Shown: positions 22,360 to 34,953 of the stretch, in pieces
Layout: the number at the start of each line of letters is the position of its first letter
How positions within the stretch are numbered: position 1 is the stretch's first letter
Source of the DNA: Paramecium pentaurelia
Lineage: Eukaryota; Ciliophora; Oligohymenophorea; Peniculida; Parameciidae
DNA length: 64,000 nt
Reading direction: 5' to 3'
Assembly: GCA_905183005.1 (NCBI GenBank)
Contig: CAJJDO010000068.1
Coordinates: 339,676-403,675, forward strand
Notes under the pieces: generated by a model
The model's input: the letters and a program-made list of their open reading frames with translations, nothing else
Database searches by the model: none
Told to the model about the DNA's origin: nothing
Position numbers and translations under genes: made by a program

Positions 22360-24384
22360 TCAAAAAGTATCATTTAAATTTGTTAGTTTAAACTTCATGT
22401 TTCTCTATTTAAATATAAATGTTTATTCATCTTTGCATATAACATACAACAACTATTTGTTCTATTTTCCTGTTATTAGTATTTCATTATTCTATTTTTG
22501 TATTTAACTATTAGATTTCTCAAATATCTTTAAATATCCATCAGAAGTTAGTAGATATGCATCACCTATTGAATATAATTTCCAATTAACATTGTGAGTC
22601 TAAATAATATCAAATATAATACTTGTTTTTGTTTAATTAAATTTATAGGATTACAATATGTGCTTAATTTAGTACTTAATAATTCATCAATTGATTAATC
22701 CAATAAATTTACAATAGGTTTAGATTATAATTATTCAATTATTTCAGAAATGAATTTAGAGTTAAAATTATCACCATTATTAATGGTTTAAATGTTCTAA
22801 AAAAAGTTTTTGAATGCATTATCTTTATCATATTTTGTACTTTCTATATCAAGTATTACAAGTGCAAAACAAAACATATGTAAAGAATCTTCAGATTTAA
22901 AGGGAAATGATTAACTTTTAGAATTGAAATTCAATTCATAATATCTTCTACTAAATTCTTTCACTAAAATATCAAGTAAATATGGATCATTTTAAATTAA
23001 TAATTTATTAAATAAATTATGTAAGGAATTAATTAAATTTTGATTTATAACAACTCTATCCACAAACAATTTTAAAATTTAATATTATTCTTACAAATTC
23101 AAATTTGTCAATAATCTATAAATCATTAAATAAAGATTTACTTAGATATTTAGATCTTATTTTTTTATTCAATATTATTAAATAACCAATTGATAATTGA
23201 TTAAGGAGTAGGTCTAATAATTTAAGTAGAAATCATATATGATATTCCCATAAAGTATGAATGATTAAATAAATCTATAGCAAGATTCTCTGTATTATAA
23301 TCATGTTTAATGAATTTTACCTAATCAGTGAAAGTAGTTCTCTCTCTAGATTTATTTTACCATAAAACTAATTAACCTAACGAAACCTTAATAATCTATA
23401 ATAATTAAGTACCATATCATCAAAGAATCGAGGAATTGAATTGCAAGGAGAAATTAAATTCCTATTTATTTTTGATCCAAGTTCTTTATTAAAATCAATT
23501 ACTTCTTTTTATTCTTACTCTGAGATATTAGATTTTGATAAAGATTCTTAAATGCCTAAGTTTTCTTTCTCACTCAATTTAGACTTTTTTGGAGTAGAAT
23601 TAGGACTAACCATTTTACTTTGTGATACTTTTTCACAGAAACTGCTGCATTCATTATTTTTTCTATTTTTAATAATTTTCTTATATACTATCGTTTTAAT
23701 TTAAGTAATTAAAAGTATTCTTCATATTGACGTTAAGCTGGATCATATTTCTTAGCTTATCTTTCACTATTATGTTATAATTAATCTTATGATTGTTTGA
23801 ATATTTCTGATGTCATTTTATCTCTCACTAAATCTTAAGCTAAATTCCCATCACGATTTCTTGTTCTAAAATCAGCTCCTGATTTCAATAGTAATTAACA
23901 AACTTAAGCTCTTTAATAAAATGCTGCCACATGTAATGCTTAAATTAATTGATATATAACATACGAGTCCAGCCTGCCATATCAGTAATGTCTAAATTAG
24001 CATTGTTATTAATGAGTTCTTCAACAACCTATATTGAACCATATCTACAAGCTATGTGTCTATTAAGATTATGTCAATATCTACAATGGTGATGTTCGAT
24101 CCTCATCCAATATGTTTATGTTGATTCCTTTACTGAGGTAAAAGCGTATCAAACCTAAATTTCTACCTGATGCTGCTTTAAAAAAGTTCTTTTCATTTTC
24201 AGTCAAGTAAGCAGTTGATTGTTAGGTGATTCTACCTAAATATTATATACTCCAAAAAACCTCTAGCCTTATCTACATCTAGTCCTATTTGAAGTTCATT
24301 CAAATCAAAACCCTCATTATCTTATCCCATACAACCTAAACAATTTGCTGGATTTCTTCTTTTGTGCTGAACAGAATTACCCAT
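22360..24384 (-). CDS. Ankyrin-repeat plus Sec7-domain protein, 618 aa
   Basis: Eight exons. Introns: 24232-24250 (19 nt), 24060-24084, 23939-23964 (AAG), 23606-23628, 23387-23412 (AAG), 23116-23141 and 22600-22622. N-terminus MGNSVQHK may be myristoylated. Ankyrin repeats follow: TSPLHIACRYGSIQVVEELI and WTPLHVAAFYQRAQVCQLLL. After a Ser-rich linker comes a divergent Sec7 domain (YFMGISYMISTQIIRPTPQS, VKEFSRRYYELN, HMFCFALVILDIEST, FISEIIEQL), the exchange domain for Arf GTPases. The catalytic glutamate site in the usual LPGEAQ loop reads IQNDPY, so Glu appears to be Asp. A short YLLTSDGYLKIFEK block at the end may be a PH-like remnant. The 23606-23628 intron fuses what would otherwise be two overlapping genes. 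Confidence 0.75.
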
Positions 24385-24577
24385 ATTTTTATATTATATA
24401 AATTATTAATAATTGGAAGTCAATTACTTATTGACATTGATTTTTTAAAACTATTTTTTATATTCATTTTAATGACTTATTAAGTATATGAATTTATGCT
24501 TGCATCTACTTGTATTTATTGTTTTGCTGTGATTTATTTTCATAAATTAAAGATATAAATTTTTTTCAAATTAAATC

Positions 24578-25017
24578 ATGGGAAGAGTTAGAAATAAGAC
24601 AGTTAAGAAGGCAGCCAAAGTTCTCATCGAAAAATATTATATGAAACTCACCTCAGATTTTCACTTCAACAAAAAAATTCTATCTGAAGTGGGATAAGTG
24701 CCATCAAAAAAATTGAGAAATAAAATTGCTGGATTCGCAACACATCTTTTAAAGAGAATTTAGACTGGATCTGTTAAGGGTATCTCCCTCAAAGTAATCA
24801 TTCACCTAAAACTTAGATTCAAGAAGAGGAAAGAGAAAGAAGATTGGATTATGTTCCTGAGAAATCCTCAATTGATATCGATAATCTTAGAGGAGATTAA
24901 GATGTCAAAAAAATGCTTGAAAAGGCTGGATTAGAAATTGATATTCCTATTGATGAACCTGTTGTTGAAGAAAAATAATAAAAATAACCAAGAAGAGGAT
25001 AAAGAAGACAATAATGA
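24578..25017 (+). CDS. RPS17: Ribosomal protein eS17, 138 aa
   Basis: Two exons joined at a 23-nt intron (24794-24816). MGRVRNKTVKKAAKVLIEKY, LTSDFHFNKKILSEVGQVPS, KKLRNKIAGFATHLLKRIQ and ERRLDYVPEKSS are diagnostic of eS17 of the small ribosomal subunit. The length is normal; the C-terminal tail is Gln/Arg-rich and less conserved. The gene stands alone between a minus-strand ankyrin-Sec7 gene and a minus-strand kinase. Confidence 0.97.
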
Positions 25018-25107
25018 ATATGATCATCTAGTACATATATATATAACATTAAAGTAATTAGGCATAATAAATTTTAATCTAAAATTGTTTTTATATTTAA
25101 AAATTAA

Positions 25108-27451
25108 TCATGCAGATTTCCTCTTTTATTCATTCTCAGTTTATAATCTTAATTAATTTAATAGGAAAATTTTTTATTCGTTTACATAATTCGATATATC
25201 ATCGTCATATGTATTGAATCTTTTTGTTTTTTATCTCTAAGTTCCTGATTATTCCTCTAATAATTTGGTACTTAAATTAGTACCTCTTGTGCTTTCTGCA
25301 CAGTTTGTTTCTTTAGGATTGTAATAGAAATTTTTTAGTATTGTTTCTTTGGGGAAATTCTCCATTATGTTCTATTGGAGAGGTCTAATCTACTATAAAA
25401 ATTCAGCCTCCCCTTAACCAAATTCTTCTTCATCAAAATTGAATGAGAAACAATCTGGTTTCAAAGGAGGATCTATCCTTTTTGATAATAGTTCTTTATA
25501 TAAATTTTTATCTCCCCATTATGTCATCCAAGGGTGTCTCAATAGAGTTTCTATCTTATCGATTCTATTCTTAGGATTTTTAGCTAATAATCCATTCAAT
25601 AAATCTTTTAGAAGTGAAGACATCTATAATTATGGTGGATAACTCAATTTTTGATTTAATATTCTCTAGTAGATTTCTTCAGTATTCCTTGAATAGAAAG
25701 GAGGTAATCCTGTTATTAATTCATAAAGCAAAGCTCCTAGACAATATAAATCTAATTGTAGATTATGTCCCTATTTTAATAACATTTCAGGTGCCATATA
25801 TTCTGGAGATCCACAAAATGAAAAGGCAATATCTTAATCTAATTATTTTGAGAGTCCAAAATCTGCAATTCTTACATGACCATCAAAATCAATTAAAATA
25901 TTTTCAGGTTTTATATCTCTATAAATAATATTTCTATCATGTAAGTGTTTCATACCCAAACATATTTCTGCAAAATAAAAAAATGCTTATTCTTCACTCA
26001 TCCTCTTCACCTATTAAATTTAAAGAAGTGATTACTTTTCTTAACAAGAAAAACAATTCTCCTCCAGAACAATATTCTAACACAAATACCAAATATTTTC
26101 TTGATTCAAAAGCATATTAAATTTTTACAATAAATGGATGATTTAAATTACACATTAAATCTCTTTCATTTTATATGATAATTTATTTGTTCTATGATAT
26201 TATAGAACTTTTTTCTATTAATTTCATTGCATAAAATATTCCTGTTCTCTTCTCCCTAACCATATATACTTTAGAAAATCCACCCATACCAATACATCTG
26301 ATAAATTCAAAATCTTTTAAACAAACTTTTGATTATTTATTTTCTTATTCTGTTTATAATATAGGTTCTATGATTAAAGGTTGATTAGGACAATTGGAAA
26401 GTAAAGACAAAGGTCTATCAATTGAAGAAAGTATATAATCAATAGGTATAGATATATTGTAAGTTTTAATTCCAATTATTGAAAGAGAATCATAGTCAGT
26501 GAGTTTTTTATTGAGTTCTTATTTGATTAATTCTAATAAATGTTATATTTTGTTAGTCGAGATATCAATAGTCATTTTCTATTTCAAGCTTTTAAATTAT
26601 AATATAATTTGAATGAAATCTTATTAACATTTTCTATATACAATATAAATTTGTACCTAGTAGTAATGGTTTTATTTTTTTCAGTTTGTAATTGAATTAA
26701 AGGTTATGATGATGTTTGAGTAGGTAATTTTTGAGTCTCTATAAATTACGCACTATTTGATTTCTGATGATTTTAAAGTTAATATATTTATGTTCCTAAA
26801 AACTGTGTATTTTAATGTTTGGCACTTGATACTATCAAAGACTTTTAGAAATTTAATCTAGCTAACATATCAGATGATTGTTTCTATTTTGATTCAGATG
26901 TCTGCTACTTAAAGAGTTGTTCTGCTTTGGCTAATGTTGAGTATTATTGACTTTTAAATAATTGTTTTGGAGCTAAGTTTAGGATAACTAAATTTACAGT
27001 CGTCTTATACACTTTCCATGGATTTCATTTTAGTTTAGGAATTTTGATTGGAATGAGGTTGGGTTTTCATATGATTGCCACGAGATTTTGTTTATGTCTT
27101 TTAATTCACTCTTTCCTGACTAGTAATCTTTGGAGACATGAATCCTTTCGATTTTAGTAAATCTGATTGTTATATTTTTCGTAAGGTTTATCTACGTCTA
27201 TAGCCATATGTACTATTATTAAGTGATTTTGAGAGTAGGCTATGAAGCATTCGATTTAAACATGGTGGATTAGTAAGGACCAATTTATTTGCTCTTAGGT
27301 GAACATAAAATTATACTTTATAGTCTATCTAGAATGTTGGTGAATTAGACATTCTTGCATGCAATGCTTCTCGATTAGATAGATAATTCATAAGGGCCTA
27401 ATTTGATATTTCTGATGATTATGTTTTAAGATGTTACTGTTTGGGAGGCAT
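25108..27451 (-). CDS. AGC-family protein kinase with long N-terminal extension, 756 aa
   Basis: Introns 26988-27012 (25 nt, starts GTG), 26634-26656 and 26011-26035. The kinase domain starts near residue 366 (DFEFIRCIGMGGFSKVY), with the lysine in YAMKLIEKS, the loop IYRDIKPENIL, DFGLSKQ, and an activation segment FSFCGSPEYMAPEM typical of AGC kinases of the Akt/S6K/PKC branch. The phosphosite position before CGSPEY is serine/phenylalanine here. A C-terminal tail of about 90 residues follows. The first 276 residues are Ser/Gln/Asn-rich and not recognised; the 26634-26656 intron joins them to an ATG at 26575 that might otherwise be taken as the start. No PH or C2 domain is seen. Confidence 0.85.
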
Positions 27452-28455
27452 TCTCGTTAATAATAATTATTTATTATATAACTAGTTTATACTATTATTA
27501 TAAATTAAATATGTCTATTCACTATTTTATTTATATACTTTAAAAGAGACAATTCATAAAATTAATTACTACCTTTTCAAATTTAATTACTTAAACATTC
27601 TGTATTATTTTTATGTGTCAATAACATAATTAGATTTAGAATTTTTGTTTTTAATTTAATACTAATGAGATATAATTTTATTTCTTATTAAATTTCATAA
27701 AATAGAACTTTAAAATTTAAGAATTAGATAGATAATATGATTCTATATTGATATTTTAATTCAAAATTTGGTAATAAAATGATATTCATCATCTTAATTA
27801 TATTATATACTATATATATATATATATATTTTATCTTACTCTAACTATTAATAAATGGATAATAATTGTAAATATGTTTGCAATTATTATATATGAAATA
27901 TTCATAAAATAATTTTTTTCAGTATTATAAGTCTATTTTTAAATAAAAATGTATATTTTTATTGTGATGAAAAAAGAAACCATATAATTGATTTTAACAG
28001 ATAACCAATTTAATTTTAATTTTAACATTGTTATATTTGTAACTGTCTTTGATAGAATATTTAAAATGTTTAGACAAATTAAGATCTGTTTTAAATTCTA
28101 ATAAAGATTAAAGTACTTTAATTTTAATTTGTCTTATTTGTATTTTATATGTTAATTTATTTTTATTAGTTTTTTTGTTATAAATTATCAATCTTTTATT
28201 TTTATTATTAATTACTTTATATTTTTAAGTTATTTTATATTTATTTTGAACAATATTGCACTCATTAGTGTAATTTAATGAAATAAATAATTTTATTTCT
28301 ATTAATAAATTTATATATAATATTTCTATTGAATATACTTTTAATTTTAATATATATAGAGATGGTTATTTTTAGTTCTTTAACAATCATTGCTAAAATG
28401 ATACATTGTGAATAAATGATTTAATTTTTATATTAGTTAATTATAAAATTTGACT
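27452..28455. other. 1-kb gene-free AT-rich stretch
   Basis: The largest non-coding block in the window. It consists of extremely AT-rich sequence with a TA dinucleotide run near 27808-27829 and two small inverted repeats: ATAATAATTG at 27859-27868 with its complement at 27881-27890, and GACAAATTAA at 28073-28082 with its complement at 28124-28133. Neither strand shows a coding frame. It separates the AGC kinase (leftward) from a plus-strand gene, so it contains two promoters. Confidence 0.5.
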
Positions 28456-29651
28456 ATGAAATGCTATAATGCAGAATCTGAACTTCAAACAACAATTAAC
28501 TCAAAATAATATCCATCAGAAGTTAATAGTCCATAAACTGAAACCTAACCAATTCAAAAGGAAAGGAGAAAATGGAATAGTGATGAAATGACTAAATATT
28601 GTCCGATTGATATTCCAAATGCATTCTAATATGATAAAGTTAATGGATAGAAGTTTCAATTATTTTTAGATGGAAAGTACTCTGCTAATAAGTTAGTAAA
28701 AGATATGAATGTAGTGATAAAGAGGAAAAGATTAACTTAATTAGAGTAAGAATTCCATAAACAAAAGGAATAATAATAATTAAGAAAGGAATTAGTGGAA
28801 AGAAGATTCACAAAGGTAAGAACATTGATTAACTCAAACATTAAATTAAGAGAAGTAAATAGTTTTATATATCTTTAATTTAGTCTTTAAAACTAGAATC
28901 TAACTTGAAAGGAAGCAGAATGTTCTCTTAATTAAATAATCATATAGTTGATCATATAGCTAAAATTAAATCAAAGGATTTGTTGACTGATCGAATCGAT
29001 GGAGTCAGATAATATGAACCAACCAAACTTTATGATTATAGTAAATCTGGAATTAAGTTAAAATTTAACAAGAACTAAAAACTCATCAAATCTTAGACTT
29101 AATACTGTTTGAAGTAAGCAGCCACCTTAGAAGTCTAAGATCACATTGAACAATACTTTAAATAATAACATGAAGCTTTATAATAAATGGAATTAAAATA
29201 AAAACGAAAGGCTAAACTTAAAATAATTTCAGATAGAAAACATCGTAAATATTTTACAGAATTTGATATTAATTTATAAAATAAGAAAGCTCCTCCTTCT
29301 ATTAAAGATGTACAACTATTTAAATACATTCATGGTTAGATGTTGATAGAAAAATTTTAATAAAAACAAGAAGACTAAAAAGAATATTTTGGAAACATTA
29401 TGAGAAGCAGAAAAAGTTATCATATACTTTCAAACTTTGATAAGCCTTCAGAATTATATGCTTTTGATGATTGTGATTAATCTTTCGAATCTATGAAAGA
29501 AATGAAGCTTTCTAATCTTTATGCTCAAAGCATTGAATTACAATAGAAATTATTGACAGAAAGAAGAATAGTTAATTAAGTCCAATAATCTAAGTAAATA
29601 GATCAAACTACAAATTTGATTTAGATTGTTAACAAATAAAAACTAAAATGA
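28456..29651 (+). CDS. Hypothetical coiled-coil protein, 388 aa
   Basis: Two exons; intron 28855-28883 (29 nt). The protein is highly charged and helical: KRKRLTQLEQEFHKQKEQQ and KELVERRFTKVRTLINSNIK in the first third, then MELKQKRKAKLKIISDRKH. A KWNSDEMTKYCPIDIPNAF segment near the N-terminus looks like an ordered motif. No transmembrane segment or signal peptide. Family unknown; axonemal or basal-body proteins of ciliates often look like this, which is inference only. Confidence 0.7.
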
Positions 29652-29753
29652 TTATTATTATATATATATATATACTATGTAAATATGCCTTATTCCATTT
29701 TTATAATGAATTTAGAATATTAAATATTTTAATATATGATTTTATTATAAGAA

Positions 29754-31914
29754 TCATGCTAGTGTAATAAAAGTTTAATGCATAAATCGTTTAGCCAACA
29801 TAGAGTTTATTTCTTCCCAATTACCACTCAATACTGAATATCTTGAATATAAATAGATAATGATACTTTTCAACCGAATCCAATGGACCATTATCAAAAC
29901 CTCCAAATACATAAATATATTAATTATCTGGAGTTGGTAATGCTGATAATGTGCATCTTGGATGAATCATAGACTCTATTAAGGTCCATCGACCATCCTC
30001 ATACTTTTCTACACTATTCAAATATTAAGTTCCATCAAATCCTCCTATTGCATAAATACCATCAGGTAAGGAAACACCTGCTAAAGCTCTTCTTGGTATA
30101 TTTAATGGAGCACAATGACCCCATTTTCCTGAAGTAAACACTTCAACAGTTTTAAGACAAGTATTGACTAATTGATATTATATTAATATTTTACATGAAC
30201 CTCCAAATCCTCCTATAGCAAAAATAGCATTATCATACATACAGATAGCCAATTCATCTCTAGCTTCAATCATGGTTGGAAATTTAATCCAATTATTGTC
30301 AATCTAATTAAAACAGTCGAAATCTTTTAAATTTTCTAAAAAATTAGATAATCCTACTTACCTTGACCATCATTTCCACCAATTATATAAATAAATTGAT
30401 TAACATTTAATGTTCCAAATCCACTTCTAGATGATGGTAACTTTATTTTTGATGGTACAATTTTTTTATCTTTATAATTATATTCTTCACAAGTATCAAT
30501 ACGAACACCATCAACTTTACCACCCATTAATAATATATTTCCATTTATTAAATGTGCTATTCCAAATTTACATCTATTATTTTTTAATTAATCTTTTTCA
30601 CTAGCATAATCAGTTTTAATATCATATTTTTCAACTATTTATTTTAAACTATCAACAAAACCACCAATTGTAATATATTGATAATCCATTGACATATGAC
30701 TTACATTAGTCAATTCAGGTTCAAAATCATGAATTGAATTTAGAAATATATTAAATTCTTATTTTGAATCATCCTAATGTAAAAAAGGTGATTATGGATC
30801 TTAACTAACTTTTGATTAATTTTTAAATAATCTTCTAGGAGTACTATGATCTCTATCTTTTCTTCTTTCTACACTTTTTTCATAATTTCTTTCTTTCATT
30901 TGATTTCTAGCTTCTTAAAAGTTGGTTAATCTTACTTAATTAATTTATTTTTCTTCAACTTTCTTTTTAAGATTAATTTGAACAGCACAAGGCCCATTAG
31001 TTTCACATAATGGAACCTTTTTTGATTGATTCATTTTTTTTTATTATTATTATTGAGATTATTATTACTAAAGTATTTAATTCTATTATTATTGATATTA
31101 AGCATTATAAGACTATTACTACTAATTGTTACTTTATTTTTTAATAGATTAAACAATTTTTTATTAAGTGGATGCAGTCTATTAAGTAGGTGGAGGAGGT
31201 AAAACTTACTGTGAAATAACCTTTTTAGACAAAACTTTAATAATGTTTTAATTTTCTTGTTCTTTATTTAATTCTGGAAATTTGATGGTTTAATCTATTG
31301 TAACTATTGATTTAGGTAATTTATTAATGAGTTTAGTTCTATTTTATGTTGTTTATAGAAATTTTATAGGATCTTAAGATTTTTCGTCTAACTCTTATAA
31401 TTCTTGCAAATAATCATTAATATCTTATAGTTGTATTTGTAGCTTTTATTAGTTTTGAGATATTTGTTATTTCTAGTTGATAAGTGACTGATTTAACTAA
31501 GAGATAGATGGGTAAGTGGTTTACTTATTCTTGCAGTTTGGATTCTCGCTCTTGAATAGATTAGCGAATTGAATTAAAAAATTTGGAGATTTCTATGTTA
31601 ACTCTCTAATACTCAATGTCAAGTTAGTCGTTCATCTATGCTAACTATTGAAATTGTTTAATGGCTTTCTAATGATTTAATTGAACATTTTCAGAGATTG
31701 AGTAAAATCTATTTAATTCCATTCGTAAACTCTAAATAGAGAATAAGAATACATCTTCAAGAGATTAAAATTAATGGCCTTTGTGACCATCATACAGGAT
31801 GCAATTAATACATAACAAAGAACAATCATCCGAACAGAATGCTAACTATTATATTCATAAGTTACCTTCTATGTGTTTAATGTGTTTCTAACAAATGGTT
31901 GACAACGTATTCAT
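29754..31914 (-). CDS. B-box / coiled-coil / Kelch-propeller protein, 676 aa
   Basis: Introns 31842-31865, 31497-31524, 30336-30361, 30168-30194 and 29842-29866 (AAG). The N-terminus is a B-box zinc finger: ICQKH, then FCSDDCSLLCINC and LYDGHKGHQF. A long coiled coil follows (SISENVQLNHQKAIKQFQQL, EIEQ-like heptads), then a polyglutamine linker written in TAA/TAG, and a Kelch beta-propeller with repeats such as YIIGGNDG, FAIGGFGGS, YAIGGFDGTQYLNSVEKY and YVFGGFDNGPLDSVEKY. The order is that of TRIM proteins but no RING precedes the B-box. Kelch domains usually recruit substrates or actin. The internal ATG at 31034 lies in frame and is not the start. Confidence 0.85.
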
Positions 31915-32095
31915 AAATGAAGAATAAGGTTTATATACTAAAATTCAAATATTTAATTAATAATATAGTTAACATATACATTTTCTTTTTTTGTTTTATT
32001 GATTATAAATTAATCCATTTAACAAGAGGACTGATGCTTAAATTGCATATTTGGAGATATAATAATTTAATAATTAATTTTTAACAGAAACATTA

Positions 32096-32353
32096 ATGTC
32101 ACTTCAAATAGTTAATTTGCCAGAGTTTAGTTATAAGTCAAATACACATCGATCATTAGATCTAGAAAACTTCTTTAAAGAGTTTGAAATGAAGTAATTT
32201 TTGGAGGAATGCAATTACTCAGAACAAGAATTATATGTTGAATGTAGAAAAATGAAATAATTCCAACAGAAACGCAAATTAAAACTCAACCATTATATAA
32301 ATAGTTATTTAGAGTCACCCTCAGTAATTAGCCCAGTTTAATTATTGCTATGA
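32096..32353 (+). CDS. Small hypothetical protein, 85 aa
   Basis: A single short exon from ATG 32096 to TGA 32351-32353. Composition is coding-like, with a charged helical region (ENFFKEFEMKQFLEECN) and a basic stretch (KQFQQKRKLKLNHYI). It sits between two minus-strand genes; its stop is 40 bp from the 3' end of the EF-hand gene. No family recognised, and an upstream exon cannot be excluded. Confidence 0.5.
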
Positions 32354-32393
32354 AGTGCAATTACTATTATATATATTCTACTTATTTATTAAA

Positions 32394-33072
32394 TCATTCC
32401 AAACTGATTCCTTGTTTTCTTAATGAATCCAAAACCAATTATTCATAATCTTCTAAAGTCACCTTACCATCTCCATCTGTATCAGTCATCTAAATCCAAA
32501 TAGTTACATCCTCCTTTGTTGGTTAATAATCATTCATTCCCATATGTTTATAAGTTTCTTTCAATAACTCTGGTACCTTTAATTCATAAATAAAATTTAG
32601 TTACTTCTTCCTCAGTTAAAAATCCTGATCCATCTTTATCCACAAATTTAAAGATACGTCTAGCCACCTCCAATCTTTCTTGTGCTATTCTTGACAACTT
32701 CTCTGGTACTCTCTTTACTGGTTATGCTGGTGGTTGTCCAGAAAAGTATTTCTAAACCAATTATTCAATATCCTCTGTATGAACACGTCCAGTCGATTTC
32801 CCTTAAAATATATATATAAACTTACTATCTAAAATGGCCTAACAATTAGAAACATCCTAAGAAGTTGGATTGAATCCTTTATTCATAGCTCTATATGCAT
32901 CAGATAACATCATAGCAATTTCATTTTATTCAATATATCCATCCTTGTTTGAATCATACAATTCCATCACTTGTTTTGCTATCTGTTTACATTTCTCTGG
33001 CTCGAAGACTCCACCAAATTAAACTCTATCTGATAATTAATAACCTGAACTTCTTAACTTATTAGTATCCAT
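32394..33072 (-). CDS. Four-EF-hand calcium-binding protein, 208 aa
   Basis: Three exons; introns 32802-32825 and 32577-32604, both ending AAG. Four EF-hand loops are visible: YDSNKDGYIEQNE, LDRKSTGRVHTED (degenerate), VDKDGSGFLTEEE and TDTDGDGKVTLED. Loops 1, 3 and 4 have acidic ligands at positions 1, 3, 5 and 12 and should bind calcium; loop 2 lacks several and has a Lys at 3. The intron at 32802-32825 interrupts loop 2, and removing it restores the loop, supporting the AAG splice. Calmodulin/calcineurin-B-like architecture, with a longer linker. No N-myristoylation signal. Confidence 0.85.
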
Positions 33073-33274
33073 TTATATATATATATATATTAATATCAAT
33101 CTTTTTATTTATTAGAATTTTATTTAATAATCATATATATGCAATATTTATTCCAAATCATTAATAATCTATAAAGAAACCAAAAAAAAAATAATATTAA
33201 AATACTATTTCTTAAGAATGAATAAACATTACTAATATTTATATATATATTTTTTTTATTTAAAAAGATATTAA

Positions 33275-34161
33275 ATGGTATTAAATGTATTGATATTCTA
33301 AGCCAAAAGCAGCTAAAACATCAAAAGCAAAGAAATTATAAAAAAGAGTTGCAGATAGAAAAAAGAATCCATTATTTGTTAAAGAAGCTAAAAATTTCAG
33401 AATTGGCAACGATGTTTAACCTAAAAGAGATTTATCTAGATATGTTAGATGGCCAAGATATATTTTACTTCATAGATAGAAGAAAATCTTACTTTAAAGA
33501 ATTAAAGTCCCTGCTGCAATTCATTAATTCAGCAAAACATTACATAAAAATTAATGTAAAATACTATCATTTAATGTTATTAGCTTCAAAAGTATTGAAT
33601 TTATTGAAAAAATACCAACCAGAAACAAAAACTGAAAAGAAACAAAGATTAACAAAATTAGCTGAATAAAAAGCATAAGCTTAAAAAGGTGAATCAAAAA
33701 AAGTACAAGTGTTGAAATTTGGACTTAATCATGTTACTACATTGGTTGAAACCAAAAAAGCAAAATTAGTATTAATAGCTTATGATGTTGATCCAATTGA
33801 ATTAGTAGTATGGTTACCATAATTATGTAGAAGATAAGAAGTTCCATTTTGTTTCATTAAAAGTATTAAATTTAATCATTTACTTTATAGATAAGGCTAG
33901 ATTGGGAGCATTAGTACATTAGAAAACAGCTACTTGTGTTGCTTTGACTGAAGTCAGAAAAGAAGATCAAGCAGAATTCGATAATTTAGTAATAATTTAA
34001 ATATAATTGTTAAGGCTCGTGATTTAAGATAACATTATAATGAAAACCATGAATTATTAAGAACTATTGGAGGTGGATAAGTAGGAATAAAATCAAGACA
34101 TTAATAAGAAGCTTTAAAGAAAGCTTTAGAATTGGAAGAATTAAAAAAGACATCATAATGA
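33275..34161 (+). CDS. RPL7A: Ribosomal protein eL8 (L7a), 259 aa
   Basis: Five exons. The first is only the ATG; intron 33278-33302 (25 nt, AAG) follows it, then 33556-33583, 33863-33890 and 33989-34014 (AAG). The protein begins MPKAAKTSKAKK and carries NPLFVKEAKNFRIG, VQPKRDLSRYVRWPRYI, IKVPAAIHQFSKTL, then the L7Ae core with VTTLVETKKAKLVLIAYDVD and PIELVVWLPQLC, and RLGALVHQKTATCVALTEV. This is eL8 of the large subunit, which binds 25S/28S rRNA kink-turn regions. Length is normal. All four splices fall inside conserved sequence and restore it. Confidence 0.97.
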
Positions 34162-34194
34162 ACATTCTTACATTACAAAGTATATTAATATAGT

Positions 34195-34953
34195 TCATTA
34201 TTCAATAAAGAATTGTTAATCTGTTTTTAATGGTGATTCATTAATTGTTTCCTCTTTCTAAACACTTTATTAACTTGTAACAATTCTTGATAATGGATTG
34301 TAATCATCAAAAAAGATTTTATATCTTACTATTTTAATATAATATATTTGGATACATTTATTTATGTCAACCTAAGAGAATACAAGTTTACGTCTTTATT
34401 ATTATTTTGTTTAATTTTGAATTCCAAAAAATAATGGTTTAGCTAGTTTCTTTTCTTTATCCTTGTCTTCATTTAGTAAATATCTTCCCTTTTTATAAAA
34501 TGGACTCTTTATTTCTGCAATCATTTCAGTAATCTAATGTTAAAACTTCTCTTTTTTTTAATCCTTTGCAGTATTTTTAATTTGAGGACCATGACTTGTT
34601 TTCTTTGGATCATCATCAAATTATTGTGTTTACAATGATTCACATTTTTGTTATTATTTTGTTTATTAAATTAAGTTTTTAGACAGTTTTCTGTTTTCTT
34701 CTAATTTCTTAATATAAGCATTAAAATTTTTATCAGATTTTAACCCTTTATTTTCTGAGTTTCTAATAAATAAGGCATAATTATGTATTCCCATTTATGT
34801 ATATTGATTGCTGGCCACATTTTATTATTATACTAATTAAACAGAACTTTATCTATTAGGTTAATGAGCTGTTTGGCTTCTTGAAGAATACAATCTATAT
34901 GTTTTAATAGGATTGAATGGATTGAAAGGCAGTTCTTCATTATTTTGAGTCAT
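34195..34953 (-). CDS. Hypothetical protein, 252 aa
   Basis: Open from ATG 34953 to TGA 34195-34197 without an intron, although a 27-nt GTA...TAG segment near 34326-34352 could be spliced without changing frame and would remove a hydrophobic patch. The protein is Lys/Gln/Asn-rich with a helical region (YIKKLEENRKLSKNLIQQ). It converges with eL8, 33 bp apart. No family recognised. Confidence 0.65.

Noticed and set aside
23606..23628. Two overlapping genes, ankyrin and Sec7, with an ATG at 23613
   Set aside because: A perfect GTA...TAG 23-nt intron covers that ATG and joins both frames; the combined length is divisible by three.
25108..26575. Kinase as a separate gene starting at 26575
   Set aside because: A 23-nt intron (26634-26656) joins it in frame to upstream coding sequence; the separate upstream gene would end without good support.
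29754..31034. Kelch gene as a separate gene starting at 31034
   Set aside because: The upstream B-box/coiled-coil frame reads straight through this ATG without a stop.
33349..33669. 106-codon plus-strand ORF under the standard code
   Set aside because: It is the wrong frame of the eL8 gene.
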